From NCBI GenBank assembly GCA_905250115.1, contig CAJNOI010000006.1, forward strand, positions 534,033 to 598,032: 64,000 nt of DNA, read 5' to 3'. The number at the start of each line of letters is the position of its first letter. Positions within the stretch are counted from its first letter, which is position 1. The position numbers were made by a program, and so were the translations under genes. Source of the stretch: Adineta steineri. Its lineage: Eukaryota > Rotifera > Eurotatoria > Adinetida > Adinetidae. The notes beneath the pieces are model-generated. The model was not told the origin of the DNA, did no database searches, and saw only the letters and a list, made by a program, of their open reading frames with translations. Shown piece after piece: positions 50,549 to 63,555 of this stretch.

Positions 50549-53500
50549 ACGATTTTATTTATTAAATTAATTTGTATATAAATTTATTTTCTGAAGTTTT
50601 TTTTTCTTTTATTTGAAATAAAAAATAAAGAGATCAAAAATCATTTGTACTTTTGTATCACATTTTGAACAATAGCATAAAATGAAGCAATATAAAGGAA
50701 AAAGTATGAATCCAGTAGTTTCTATAATTAACTTCATGCACAGATATATATAGATAATTATTAGTAAAATTTCCGGTTGTTTTGCTAGTATTAATATTCT
50801 GTTTCAATAATTTACAGTATAATGAACATTCTAGGCTTTATTTCGCACGCTCTTAATGTTATCTTCTATGCATTTGATTCTTATTTGAATTGGTCAACTG
50901 TATGATTGTTTTTTTTTTAAATAAAGATTGATATACGCCTACTTTGATTTGTATTTTACGCAGTTTCTTTATTCTAACATCGATATATTGATCCGATTTA
51001 GTAATAAAAGTAGTAAGATGATATAAAGTATACGTTATATTGTTTTGTAGTTCAATCAATAATTGAACGGAAACGCTACGGAATAAATCGGTTGAAGTAG
51101 AATTGACGTCATCTTCAATCGAAATTAAATATGTACGTTAAGATTCACAGTACATCAGTTTTAGTATTATACTTTCATGTTATAAAAGATATGTATGTTG
51201 ATCCGTATTACTCAACTGAAGCAATTCTAAGCACGACAAACTATTTCTTTTATATATTAAAATCCTCTCAAAATAGTTTCAACATTAAATTTCCAGTTGT
51301 TTTCACAATTTCCTATTACGATATAGGAACATGACCTGTTAACGGAGAAAATATTCTTCATTGATATAAATAGATCATAGTCGTTTTCTTATCATAACCA
51401 TAACTGCATACTATTTCAACTATGTCAACATCAATGACGAATCATATACAATTAGAAAAAATATGCGTTTCATTACATAATAATGTCAATGAACACATAC
51501 CTTTGTATTCATTCGAATTATTAGTGAAACGATATCACATTACATTGATATCAATATTGTTTCTTCGTATCATAATAGTTTGTTAAATATTCATGACGAT
51601 GTTGCATGGAAAGATCATTGTCACCATAGGTAGTCTCTTGTCACCATTAGTACATTTATTTTGTTATTTAATCAAACACATCACATAACAAGTACTCATT
51701 ATAGACATTGCTTTCGTTAAAATTAAATGACGTTAGTTCGAACTTACGTAGACAATAACAAGATATGCATCATTTCTAATATGAATTACGTCACAACATT
51801 TACCGAGAGTATTATTCAGACGTACTGTTTAATTTGTGTGACAAAATCTAATTAAAATAGATATATATATTCATCTGTCATATTGTCATCATTGATAAAT
51901 CTAGTTGAATCAATTAATTAATTTAAAACATAAAAAATATCTTTTCAATATTGACAAAATCATGTTTAGACAATTGTATATAGAAAACTCAGATCCAGCA
52001 AAATATCTTACTGATAAATAAAAAATTATTATAATACTACATATTGTCAAAGTAACGGCAAGTTCTACATAGATTATTCAATAGAAACAATATACATAGA
52101 CAGAAGTATTAATGAACGATTATAATCATAAAATACAATATTTAGGGTTTTCAAAAAATATATATAATAAACCGTTATAATTCTATTAAGAAAATCTAAT
52201 ATCATTGGTGAACAAAAGTGATGGACTGAAAAAAAATTTGAGATATTTTTTATGAAGGAATGGATTCAAAATTATTTTGAAACATTTTTTAATATCTAGT
52301 TTCGTTGTTCGAAGAGCAGATCAATTCATTGTTTTTTTCAATAGATCACTTTGATGGCTTGTTTTAAAAGGTCATAAACATAACTTGTTTGCTCTATTGT
52401 TTCACATGATCGATTTTTTGTCTATACAATCATCATGAAAAGATGATTGCTATGGTTGACTGATCGAAATAAAGAGATATAATAAATCGGTATATAAACA
52501 AATAAAGAAAGATTAATATAGTATGCAGCCATAAATACTAAAAAGTCGTATTTATCGAATGAAACATGCCAGCGCATAGTTACATATAATTATAAAAACT
52601 GAACAACAAATAATCATTTCAAAATCAGCAACTTCCACATTCAGAGAGTGGTAATAAGTTTTTTTTAAGTTGAAATAAAACAAAACAATTATTTTATTTT
52701 CTAGATTGACACGTAGACAAATGCTTTTCAATCGAATATTTTAGTATAATATTTATGTCATTTTCTACATATCATGAATAAAAATTTTTATAATCCAACC
52801 CAATAACTATATAGAAGACGCATACCAAATTCAAGTTTGTTCAATATTTCAAACATGTCAAAAATTTTAAAATCCATCTATCGCTTCATTCAAACAAACG
52901 TTAACAGTGACCAAATTAAACATACGGTATATCATCCTTGACTTTCCTTTTACTTAAACACAATATATTGAGACATGGCCATTTTATTCAAATAATCATA
53001 CTTTTATTGATATGTATTCCATTAGTTGTAATTCTAAGTTTATTTACCACTTATATTCAAATATCAATATTATTTCAGTCGTTACTTATAAATAATTAAT
53101 ATAAATGCATATGATTATCATTGTTGGCTGAGAAACCACAGCGAAGATCGATTTAGAGACATTTTCTTTTGATTCATTTTTACGTCAAAGAAAAATTTAT
53201 TGTTGTGAATATGAAAATAAATTATGTCAAAAAGAGAATTGTCAAGAAGCATTAAATCCCATTTTGAAATTATCCCACAAAAATAAAGTGCGAAGCGGAT
53301 TTCAAAAATATGACTCATTTGAAGTTCTCATGTTTTCTTTTTTGCTGATTTGTCATTCGCAACGGATTTTTCGTTACCCATATCTTTTGTTTCAATAAAG
53401 CTTTAATATTTACGCATGATCAATTTGTATTGTTCATATAAGTTCAGAATACATTAAACTACGTCTTCTATTTATTAGAGTTTAAATTATCATTGCACCA

Positions 53501-53645
53501 TATGTAAATAATTAAGTAAAAGTTGTATGACTAAATATATCATTTGACAATTATCACGGCAAAATAAAAGGGTTAAAGAATTAAATATAAGGTTATATGA
53601 AAACAGGAAAAATCAAAATCATTCTTGTCAATATCTAAAAAAAAT
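50549..53645. other. gene-free intergenic region between convergent genes
   Basis: About 3.1 kb between the 3' ends of MLF (+) and MPC1 (-). Very AT-rich. Open frames at 50859-51059 (-), 51131-51334 (+) and 53118-53318 (-) show no protein-like signature. No RNA gene recognised. Confidence 0.55.
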
Positions 53646-54328
53646 TTATGCTGAACGAACAGGTTCAACTTTTGATTTGACGGTAGTCGATGGAACTTGA
53701 TATTGTTTCATTGGTTGTGGTGTTCCATATCTTTTTTAAAATTTCAAATAAAAAAGATATGAAGAATAAAAGATAAATTTTTACTTGTAATTAAGAAATC
53801 TTGCTAATTGCATTAATTGTGCACATTCATTAGCAAAATGGCAAGCAAATAAAAGTCGATTTTTTGGTTTAACTTGAAGAGCAAAACGCATAAATAACAT
53901 TGAGTAAAGACATAAAGCTTAAAATAACAAAAAAGAATGTTTGTCAAAAAAAGAAAAAATAACAAAGTAATTTATTATTTACCAACAGTCATTTTTGGAC
54001 TAATAATTTCCGGATCTTTCTTTAAATCAGCTAAAGCTGCTAATGGCAAACCCCAATTGGCAACTATAAATAAAACATATCCTTTTAATTATGTATCAAT
54101 AACCAATTCATATTTACTTGGTCCCCAGAAATGCTAATCAGATTGACAGAAAAAAAATCATGAAAATAAACCTATTCATATATATGTTTTATCTTACCGT
54201 GCTAGAAATTAAAAAAAAAATATTGAAAATATTGTCTATTAACAGATTTATATTATTTACCTCATTAAATAATCACGCATTTCCTTGCTTTTCAATTGAG
54301 TTAAACCACGACTTATTAATGATGCCAT
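53646..54328 (-). CDS. MPC1: mitochondrial pyruvate carrier subunit 1
   Basis: About 128 residues (human 109). Forms with MPC2 the pyruvate importer of the inner mitochondrial membrane. Exons on the minus strand: 54328-54261 ([22 protein letters not shown]), a 4-nt microexon 54201-54198, then [72 protein letters not shown] and a final exon with an extended Gln/Thr/Val-rich tail ending KVEPVRSA. The conserved family core STHFWGP..NWGLP, PEIIS, FMRFA..V.P.N and LLFACH..NE.AQL is intact. Without the microexon the S-T codons and the frame are lost. The C-terminal tail is about 20 residues longer than in vertebrates. Confidence 0.95.
54198..54201 (-). other. MPC1: 4-nt microexon (CACG) of MPC1
   Basis: Minus strand reads TTTCTAG|CACG|GTAAGAT: a strong T-rich acceptor, four bases, then a strong donor. 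Inserted between ..ATGAG (ending 54261) and CATTTCTGG (starting 54133) it yields ATG-AGC-ACG-CAT-TTC, i.e. M-S-T-H-F, the invariant MPC1 sequence. Flanking introns are 59 and 64 nt, normal for the locus. Confidence 0.8.
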
Positions 54329-55407
54329 TATTGGAACAAATGTTTTCCTAAAACAGGTCAGAACAAGCTTGATTGAATAATAAGAAAACTAGCGTTTCGA
54401 TTTGCTAATCTTCAAAACCAGACAGTGGATATCCATGATTAATATAGCGACATCTGCCTATTAATTATCAATAAAATAATAAGAATCAAAAATGAAAATA
54501 AAACTTTTTGATTTAAAATTTATCACGTAATTAATTAATAAATTAACTTTTAAATTAAACAACTTTACCAAACAATATTTCTGAATCACTTATTTTCCAA
54601 TTTCCCTTAATATATTCTTTTGTTGCTTAGTCATATAAGTTCTCTTGTCTATAGTTTTTTTGAACCTATCATTATTCGAATAATTCTTATTTTTTGATTA
54701 CCTTTTGCAATATATTTTCAGTTCTGAGAGTACTCTTCTTGTAAAAAACAAAGATCTTTATATATATATTAATGTCTTGATTTATGTTTTGTATTGAGAC
54801 AAAAATATTATATTTATATAAAAAATAAAGAAATACGAGAATAAGTTAATGAATTGCATGCTACTCCTTGCAAGATCCCTTGTGTATTCAACATATGAAG
54901 TTTTCATTCGTTCGTGCATGTGTAAAAGATTGAGTAGAACTCTCATCAAAATAAAACGGAGAGAGAGGGAGAGAGAGAAGGTCAACATTCACTTCGTTGT
55001 ATAGTTATACTAGTTCAAGATCACTTGCTTTTCTCGTAACGTTGAACAATATATGCATATATTCGATGTATACCTTACATACCAAACATGAGAGAGACTG
55101 TTCGTTTTCTTCTGTCTTTCTCTTTTTCTCCCACAATAGCAATAGTGATGAACTTCAAGCACTTATTCGTTCGCATACTTCAACTCATTCTCTCCTTTCG
55201 TATGTACGTATCTAAGCTTGAACATAACATTGTTGTCGAGGCGGCGGCGGCTACGACATAGTTGTTGATAATGCATTGATTGACCTGAGCCGTTTGAACA
55301 GAAGAAGACGGACAAAAACAACAATAACACTACCATACAGGTATAGCTTCTTTCGATTTACTGATCAAGATTATTTCTCTGTTTTTTTGCTGTAATTAAT
55401 TGTCAGA

Positions 55408-55439
<32 letters not shown>

Positions 55440-55724
55440 CATCCATAAAACGGAAATAGAATATAAATAGTACAGGGAATGGCTCATTTAGGAAAATAAA
55501 AAAAAGCGCATATTATTCCGTTTAGACGTTGTTGAAAAGGAAAAGAATGGCAATATGAAAAACAACAGAAAGAAAAAAAGTCTCATCGAGCAACTTGTAG
55601 TCATCTACCTTGAAAATTATATTTTATCTATCGATCCAGGCATCGAGTACATACAACTCAATTGATGTCGACTATCGATAAACTATGTCATAGTCAGTGT
55701 TTTCAATCTATCTATCTCTTTCTA

Positions 55725-55740
55725 TCTCTCTCTCTCTCTC
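55725..55740. repeat. (TC)n microsatellite
   Basis: Perfect TC dinucleotide run of 16 nt in a wider pyrimidine-rich tract. Confidence 0.85.
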
Positions 55741-56367
55741 ATTTGCTTTATGTTCATTTTATTATTTTTCCCTTTTCTATATTTATTTGTTCGTTCATTT
55801 CTATTGAGACTGTCGAGAACTTTAGCAAGCATGGTTATTGTTGTTGTCATCTTTTTCCTATAATCTACTCTATCCAACCAAAGAGCGGCAAATAAATTGA
55901 AAGTCCTCATCATCATCTTCTTCTTTTTCTTCTTCTTCTTTTTTTCCGAAAATATCGGATCGGAAGAAGAACAGGAAGAAAAAAATAAGTTGAGTAAGAG
56001 AAACTTGATCGAAAATAAGGACAAGAGAGAGGGAGAGAGAGAGACATAGAAAATACGCAATACGGTTCATTTGAGTTGAATGAAGTTGACGGGTTCTGTT
56101 GGTAGAATAACGTAACGTGACTTAAGAGAAAAAAAGAACTTTTCTTCCGTGTTTTTCTTTTCCTTTTGTGTCTTTTTTTGTGAACATAACAAAAGTTCTC
56201 ATGCAGTATTATTTTTTCTCGTTCTTCGTCAAAAATAAAAGTAAAGACATCGTCACTACGTCCGTTCGTTCTCCGTAATTGAATGAACGGCATATGTAGT
56301 GTTAGCAATGATGATGATGGTGTTATGGTGGTGGTGGTGCCTGCTTCTTACAACGATTCTTCTTTCT

Positions 56368-56393
56368 CTTCTTCTTCTTCTTCTTCTTCTTCT
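56368..56393. repeat. (TTC)n microsatellite
   Basis: About eight CTT/TTC units; source of the serine-run peptide frames seen here. Confidence 0.85.
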
Positions 56394-56689
56394 CCTCTTC
56401 TTCTTCGATTATACGTCACGATGATAGAAGTGTTTATATGTTGTTGTGAGCGTGATAGTGATGTTCCATGCATCAACATTTACCGTGGATTAAATGATGA
56501 TTCTTCTTCCTATCTTATTGCATTGTTGTTTTTTTTCGTTTGACGATTTTTTAACAAATCGAAATATAAATATCTGATTTTTTTTTCAGTCATCAAAATA
56601 AAAATCTTTTTTATTTCTGTAGATTAGTCATAAAACATTATATTTTAGATTGCTTTACTCTTACACTTTTATCCATCTATAAATCCATT

Positions 56690-59600
56690 ATGGATACAGG
56701 AGGTGGTGATAAATCTAACACTGACAATGATCTCTATTTACCACCAACAGATTCATTCTGGGAGGTTTGTATTAAAAACAAGACAAAAACAACAAGTTTT
56801 TTTTTTTATTGATAATCGTTGTTCTTTTTGTTTTTTAAATAGGTTGGTAAATATAGTCGAGCAGTTAAACGATGTGATGATGGTAATAAATTAACAACTG
56901 ATCTTATTAGTATGGTTAATGAACGAGCTGAATTGGAAAAAACATTTTCAAAAATGCTTAAAAGTTGGTCAAAAAAATGGTCGGATTATGTTGCAAAATG
57001 TAAAAATAACATTTTGTTGTTATTATTATTACTATTAATTTATTTTATTTTCTTTTTCAGCATCGGAATTTGGGTCAATGACATCAGCTTGGAAAGCAAT
57101 AATGGGTGAGGCTGATGCATCAGCTGAAGTTCATCAAACAGTACATGATGAATTACAAAGTGATATTATACCAGCTATTAAATCATGGCAAAAAACGAAA
57201 TATGTCAAATCAATGATGCATATTAAACCAACAAAAGATCTTGATGAAGAATTTAAACGAGTATATATAATCAAATTTTTTAATTAAAATTATTGTGTTT
57301 TTTTTTGTTCATCTATTTTAGGCACAAAAACCATGGGCTAAATTATATGCTAAAGTTGATAAATATAAACGTGAATATCATACAACAACAAAAAATCTTA
57401 AAATGGCTGAAGCACAAGACAATAATTCTAAACTTGATGGATCTGTGCCACAAGATCAAGTAAAAATTTTTTTTTTTTCTTTTATTAATTATTGAAATTC
57501 ATTTTATTTAGCGTGCTAAATTATCGGAAAAAGTTGGGCGATGTCGTAAAGAAATAGAAGTAGCAAAAGGTAAATATGCTGAAGCATTACAAGAAATTAA
57601 TCGAGCTAATCCGAAATATATGGATGATATGAATGAAGTATGTATATAATTTAATTAATTAAAAATTAAGATTTTAATCATTAATAGGTTTTCTCCCGGT
57701 GTCAAACATTTGAAAAAGATCGTCTGGTAAAATTTCGAGAATTTTTGGGTGCAACTGAAAAATGTCTTGATCTTAGCAGTCGTTTACAGTAAGTAATAGA
57801 AAACAAATCAAAGAATTTACAAATATTTCTCCAGAGACTTTTTTTTCTCTCATGATTTGTTAATTTAATTTATTTTGAATCAAAATATTTTCTATGTGTT
57901 TTCGGGAATATTTTTAGATCAGCAAATTTTCAACAATTTTCTCAGACAATTAAAAATTGTGATCCCGATAGAGATTTATCATGGTGGTCGGATACCTATG
58001 GTGCCGGTATGAAAATGAATTGGCCAACATTTGAGGTATTTATTTTTATTTTTTCTTCATTTATAATTTTCTTATCGATCTTATCAAATTCTTCTTCTTG
58101 GCTTCTTTTTTTTATTTCTATTCTCTGATAAAAAATATCTACTTTAATCTTGCTTCTACGTTACAATGATCACCCTTACCACTCCTTAGGAATCAACAAA
58201 TCTAGATCATCATCAACAACAAAATCAGTTTTCTTATTGTGCTAATGATTTATCTATGGGTTATGATACATATCATCGTCGACAATTAGCACATTTTGTT
58301 AGTCAAACAAGTGCTGCAGTTGCATATGATACACGAATATTGGTTGTGGATTCTTATGCAACTATTCGTCGATCTATGCGACGAACTGCTGCCGTTGTTA
58401 CACGCGTTCGTCGAGATCTTATCAAGCGTGAAGTAGATTATCACATCTTTATAATTAGTCTGCCACTTTTAGATAGAAACAAAAAAACTTATTTATATTG
58501 GTTTCTTTGCGTAATTTTTGCTGCACATTTACTGACAATTTTGTTTTCTCTTCTTCTTTCTATTTTTGGTATCTATTATTTAAATATTTATATATCTATA
58601 TATTCTTTATTCCTCTTATTTTGCTATATAGTTTGGCTCTTATTCTCTTTCGGTTTTTTGCTAACTCATACTGACGTTAAATCTCTCTATCTAAATAGAA
58701 TTATTTCTTTTTTTAATATATATGGTAATTGATATATTTGAATTTTTGTTTTAGGAATATACGGAAGCACAACGTACACTTTCTCGTCGTGCTAAGGGCG
58801 AGATTGAAAAAGAAAATCCAGTTGTTGTTACAGCTATTCGATCAAATAATAATGGACCATCAAATGTTGCACCTGCTGATAATCGTTTATCAACTAAGTA
58901 AGATAATTTTTATAATGAACTTTATAATAAAACAATAAATATAATGAGCTGTCAGTTTATGAGCTTTTTTATCACACACTTTATTTTTACGCATTTTTGT
59001 ATTAGCAATGCTGCATTCAATGAAGAGACTGATTCAGCACCGCCTTCACCCTATATGGGTTTTCATCAGCCGACTTCAGCGCCAGCTGATTCATCACCCG
59101 GTTGGGCAGCTAATTCTTGGGCTAATGAGTGGGTTTCTTTCTATTATTATGAGCTTATGTGTACAATGTTGTCTTGTTTGTCAATATGTTTCGTGTGCTT
59201 ATTTCCGCATTTGTCTAGTTATATTAGTTTACCATGTATACATTATATATCGTCAACTAGTTTGTCCTATTTTGAATACAAATATTAGAAAAATATCGAT
59301 GAATGTATATAATCAAAATTGATCAGTAGAAACGATAAATAAAACTTTTAGTCTTTTTCCGTACATTTTATTTCTTTACTTGTCATAATAAATAAATAAT
59401 GATATATTTCTGTTTTGGTAATCTCATTTATGTTTAATAATCTTATTTATGTCTTACTAATGCAATTGATGTTTTATCAAATAGTAATAAGGATATGTCT
59501 ATCGAGCCACTCGAGCTAAGCTTCTATCTTTTGAACGAGAAATTTATATGTATTCCTTTTTTTAAACTATTGTAATGATATGTATGTATTTGTTATGTGT

Positions 59601-60109
59601 TTATTTAATGTTTTGAAAAGTATATATATATATTTAGAGATAATCAAATGTTTATAATTTTAGCTATACAGCAGCAACAAATAATGGTAGTCATTCGTCA
59701 TTACCTTCTTATCAAGCAAATAGTGCCCCATCATATCAAAGTCAACCATCATATCCATCACCGGCAAATCCATTTTATGAAGAGGATGATATGAACAATG
59801 GTGATTCATCATCACCTCATCAATTTTCACAGCAACCATCAGTTTTAACAGGTGGTACATCATTTGATAGTAATGGTGGTGTACCTGTTCGAGCTCTTTA
59901 TGATTATGATGCACAAGAACAAGATGAATTATCATTTAAACAAGGTAATTTTATCATTATATCTATTATAATTCTTATGAAAGATTATTTATTTTATTTT
60001 AGGTGAGATTTTTACAAAATTAGAAGATGAAGATGATCAAGGTTGGTGTAAAGGACGTGTTGGCAATCGAGTAGGTCTTTATCCGGCTACCTATGTCGAA
60101 AATGCTTAA
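56690..60109 (+). CDS. PACSIN: PACSIN / syndapin (F-BAR, NPF, SH3)
   Basis: About twelve exons, roughly 520 residues without the cassette exon at 58190 (human PACSINs 420-490). Links membrane curvature to dynamin and actin in endocytosis. N-terminal F-BAR domain: [143 protein letters not shown] and the TLSRR basic end. A Pro/Ser/Asn-rich linker contains one EH-binding NPF ([12 protein letters not shown]). The C-terminal SH3 reads [41 protein letters not shown]. Start ATG 56690 ([10 protein letters not shown]). The 3' UTR reaches to an AATAAA near 60789. Confidence 0.96.
58190..58432 (+). other. PACSIN: in-frame cassette exon of PACSIN (81 codons)
   Basis: Bounded by CTCCTTAG|GAA and GTGAA|GTAGAT, exactly 243 nt, open throughout and phase 0 at both ends. 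Skipping it joins [16 protein letters not shown], matching the PACSIN consensus; including it inserts a His/Gln-rich then Arg-rich segment ([32 protein letters not shown]) at the end of the F-BAR domain. The codon content looks coding. Confidence 0.6.
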
Positions 60110-62583
60110 AGACAAATAATCTTATAAGAATATTCATTATTCGTCCTTTTATTTTATTTTTTCTTTATTGTCATGTGGACTATTTGTATCCTGCTTGTGC
60201 ACACCTCGTCCATTCGAACAGTAGCAGTACCCAAATACGAATACGTTTTACTTAAATATTATATATATATACATATATAAATGTGTCTACCTTGAACATA
60301 TATCTTGTCGTGTTCCTTTGTGTGTGCCTTTCTTTCATTTCACATGTGTATTTTCATTTTTCTTTCTAGTTGACATCGAAAAATTGTTGTGTGTATAAAA
60401 GAAAACAATTTTTCTTCATTATCTTCTTTTTATTTATTGTTATAAAACATTGTATAGATATTTTACCCTTCATTCTTTCGTCATTGGCTAGTATACATAC
60501 TATAAGCCTTGTTCTTTAAGTTGATCACGTTTTTTCTAAACCTCATTGTACTCTTGTTCACACGCATCAGCTTATTTGGCTTTTGTTCATCTTCATCATC
60601 TTCCTCTTCTTCTTTTCCTCTTTAGTCTATTCCGTTCTTACACTCCTGTCATTTTTTTTTTGCGTATTTAAAAAACAAACTAAACAAATATGAATATTTA
60701 TTTATAGTTTACAATTTATTTGCTTTCGGTAAGTATTATAAAAAATCAAAAGCAACTTAAGAAGATAAAAGATTGCCGATTGCAAAGGATAAATAAACTT
60801 TATTTTGAGATTTTCTTCTTTTATTTTTTTACAAATTCTCTTTCATCAAATATATATATATAGATATATAATAAGTTACTTACACTTTTATAGGACATTT
60901 CTATATCATAAACCTAAGTCAATAGTACTTAAGTAACCGGTAAAATTCTATTGATAAAAACAATCTATATTTTACGATACAATAGACACTTCGACATGTA
61001 ATAACCTATGTTTATCAATGAAAAGTTTTATGATATAAATAGATAGTATACTAATTGCTAGTTATTATTATTATTATTCCATCAGAAATTTATCAATATG
61101 ATTTATATTATTTAATACAGTAGAAAGAGAATATTTAAACATATTATTTTCTACAAGTATAAGTGCATTGAAAAAGGTTTGATTCAAGTTGTGGACATTA
61201 ATGTATGTAAGATGATGATAGACCACTTTTACTATTGAATTGATTCTAGAAAGACTGTCTGATCTGAAAAGTTTTGTAATAGAAAGATTGATTGAAAACA
61301 ACCAAACAACAATGACGTCAAAATTTTGTACTCAAAACAATGGCGTATACTAAAGAATATGTTTTTATTTTCTGAAGTGGTATTATTAGTTTGACGTGAT
61401 GTAAACATTTGCCTATCTTTCTTTTTATTTAACTAAAACAATGTGTTTTTCTATGTGCATTCATTTATTGAATTTGTTGTATAGGTCCATGTTGAAGTCG
61501 CGAAAAAAGATAACAACAATATTTTGTGCTTCAAACTCAATAATAAAATATCGTATCAGCTAAGTGTTTCCGTTCTGTACTTTTGAGTTGCATCAGCCAT
61601 TAAAGTAATTCGTCTATATTTTCATTCGAAAATACTTCAAATAATAAAACTGTAGTCTCATTAATGATATTATTTTTTAAAACGAATTTGAGCAGATGTT
61701 ATCTATAGTTTTTCGAGCTGTTATTCGTTGTATATACACACACATCCTCAAGATTATCCATCGTATCATAAAATGAAACGCTCCAATTTCAAGCCGGTTA
61801 CAGGTGCTTCTGTCGGGGTTAAATAGTCGACGTTTTTTTGAATACAACTAGTTTTCCTTTTATTATATATATACAATACGATATAATAATAGAAGATATA
61901 AATCTAACATTACTACATACAATTAAGTCACATGTGCAATTGAATAACAAAACATACTATTCAGAACATGTTTTCAATGAAAATAAAAGAACTTAAAGTA
62001 TATTTTTGTGTTTTACATATATTTATTATCATTATCAGTTTCATCTTATAATAAAAGCATTTGTTTGTGATATCTATTGAAAAATATTTTAAATACAATA
62101 AAAGAAAGAACTTAGATGCATATGAAGAATATTATTTTTCCGTGAAATTGCTTAAAAAATTGAAGTATATAACAACATTTTGTCTCCATAAACAACGTAA
62201 TAAACTATGCAATTTCTTAAAAGTACTTTTACATCAATTATTTGATATTTCTCAAAGGACTAATAATGGTTTACTGTAAAGAATAAATTTTCAAAAGAAT
62301 ACATTTATTAAATAAAGAATAAGTTAATAAGATAAATGACTTATATTTTCAGTAATGTCTAATATCTCATTCTAATAATAATGTAAGAGACGTAGATTAT
62401 CTACTACGATTCATAAAGTCATAATTTAAATGTTTCGACTTAAATATTCATTCTATTTATAACTAGATTGGATTATTTTTTAATACTCTTCTACTGTTCA
62501 GAAGATGATTAATTAAATTCCAAGAAGCTTTACAAGATAAATAGAAATCATAATAAAGAATTTTTTTCTTTTTCAATATTTTA
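60110..62583. other. PACSIN 3' UTR and intergenic region
   Basis: The first 700 nt are probably PACSIN 3' UTR. The remainder is AT-rich with no supported gene; open frames at 61074-61301 (-) and 62061-62279 (+) lack features. Confidence 0.5.
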
Positions 62584-63365
62584 TTAACCAGTTGGCATTA
62601 ATTGATTATATGAATCACGAAAATTTGTAAAACGACGTCGATAATCTTTTAAAATAGAAAGAACAAATTATTTATTAAACAAAAAGATTCTATACTTTGA
62701 AAATAATGAACTTGTGAATGATAAATATCTGTACTTATATTCATTAAATCACTCAGATTCTCAATCCAATCTTCAGTAAGATCAATATTAAGTTTAACAT
62801 AAACTGTATTATTATAATTCGTAATGTTATTTGTTACAAGAAGAAATTCTAAACAAGAAAATGACATTCGTGTTTTTTGAAAATATGATGAATAAAATTT
62901 ACTAATTTCTTCTGTTTGATTCTGTTGATTAACAAGACATAATCGTTTACAATCACGTTGAAAACGAAAATAAACAAAATTTTCTGTTTGATTAGTACTC
63001 TGACGACAATGTTTAAGATTAGAATCATAAAACCAACGTGCAAAAGTCAAACGTTGATTATGATCTATTAAAATCCTATAAATATCATATTGTAAGAATG
63101 ACATTTAAAATAATTACTTAAACTAAAATGTCGATAATGACAAGAATCTTTTTGACATTTCATAACAACTGGATAACATGGTTCAATTTTTTCCTATTAA
63201 TCGAAAAAAGAAAATGATCAGGTTTTGTTTATTCAAAAAAAACGAGCCTCTACATACACGACATAGATTTATCTTTTGACAAAAACCATAAGTATTATTT
63301 GTAATAGTTAAACAATATGGAAATAAAATACTGAAGAAAATAAATTGAACTAACATTTTTGACAT
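62584..63365 (-). CDS. secreted protein with degenerate Kunitz-like domain
   Basis: Four exons, about 220 residues. Signal peptide (MLVQFIFFSILFPYCLTI), then a Cys-rich N-terminal part (CQKINLCR; EPCYPVVMKCQKDSC). The stretch LTFARWFYDSNLKHC ... YFRFQRDCKRLC resembles the second half of a Kunitz/BPTI domain (RWYYD..C..F...C...C), but the usual glycines and cysteine spacing are not all present, so inhibitor activity is doubtful. Many N-glycosylation sequons (NQT, NNT, NIT, NIS) fit a secreted or surface protein. Exons as read: 63365 to about 63256 (CR|EKIEP), about 63195-63115, about 63075-62695, and about 62649-62584, ending NQLMPTG. Same strand as the ENPP gene upstream of it. Confidence 0.62.
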
Positions 63366-63555
63366 ACACGAGTCACTCTATCCTTCCGTATGTATATTAG
63401 ATCGATTTTGTCATGCAATAACAACAACAACATAGATAATATATATCTATCCGTTCACGTCCTTTATTAAATTATATTCAATAACTTGATGATCGTTTAT
63501 ATATATATATTAGAAAAAAAGTATTTACAATAAGAGAAATTTTCGAACTAGTAGG

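Larger units (their letters stand above)
54329..56689. other. divergent intergenic region with probable PACSIN leader exon
   Basis: Contains upstream DNA of MPC1 (-) and PACSIN (+). A comparatively GC-rich block at about 55220-55340 (with CGGCGGCGGC) ends in a donor CATACAG|GTATAG and may be the non-coding first exon of PACSIN, spliced to an acceptor near 56589 or 56622. Also contains CT and TTC simple repeats and several polypurine/polypyrimidine tracts whose open frames are low-complexity. Confidence 0.5.

Noticed and set aside
55662..56543. Several overlapping frames on both strands rich in Ser, Lys, Glu or Phe
   Set aside because: They follow polypurine/polypyrimidine and TTC/TC simple repeats rather than protein-like sequence.
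58433..58732. Open frame continuing the PACSIN cassette exon into a hydrophobic, membrane-like tail
   Set aside because: It reads through a T-rich intron; T-rich DNA encodes Phe/Leu/Ile/Tyr by composition, and a good donor closes the exon at 58432.
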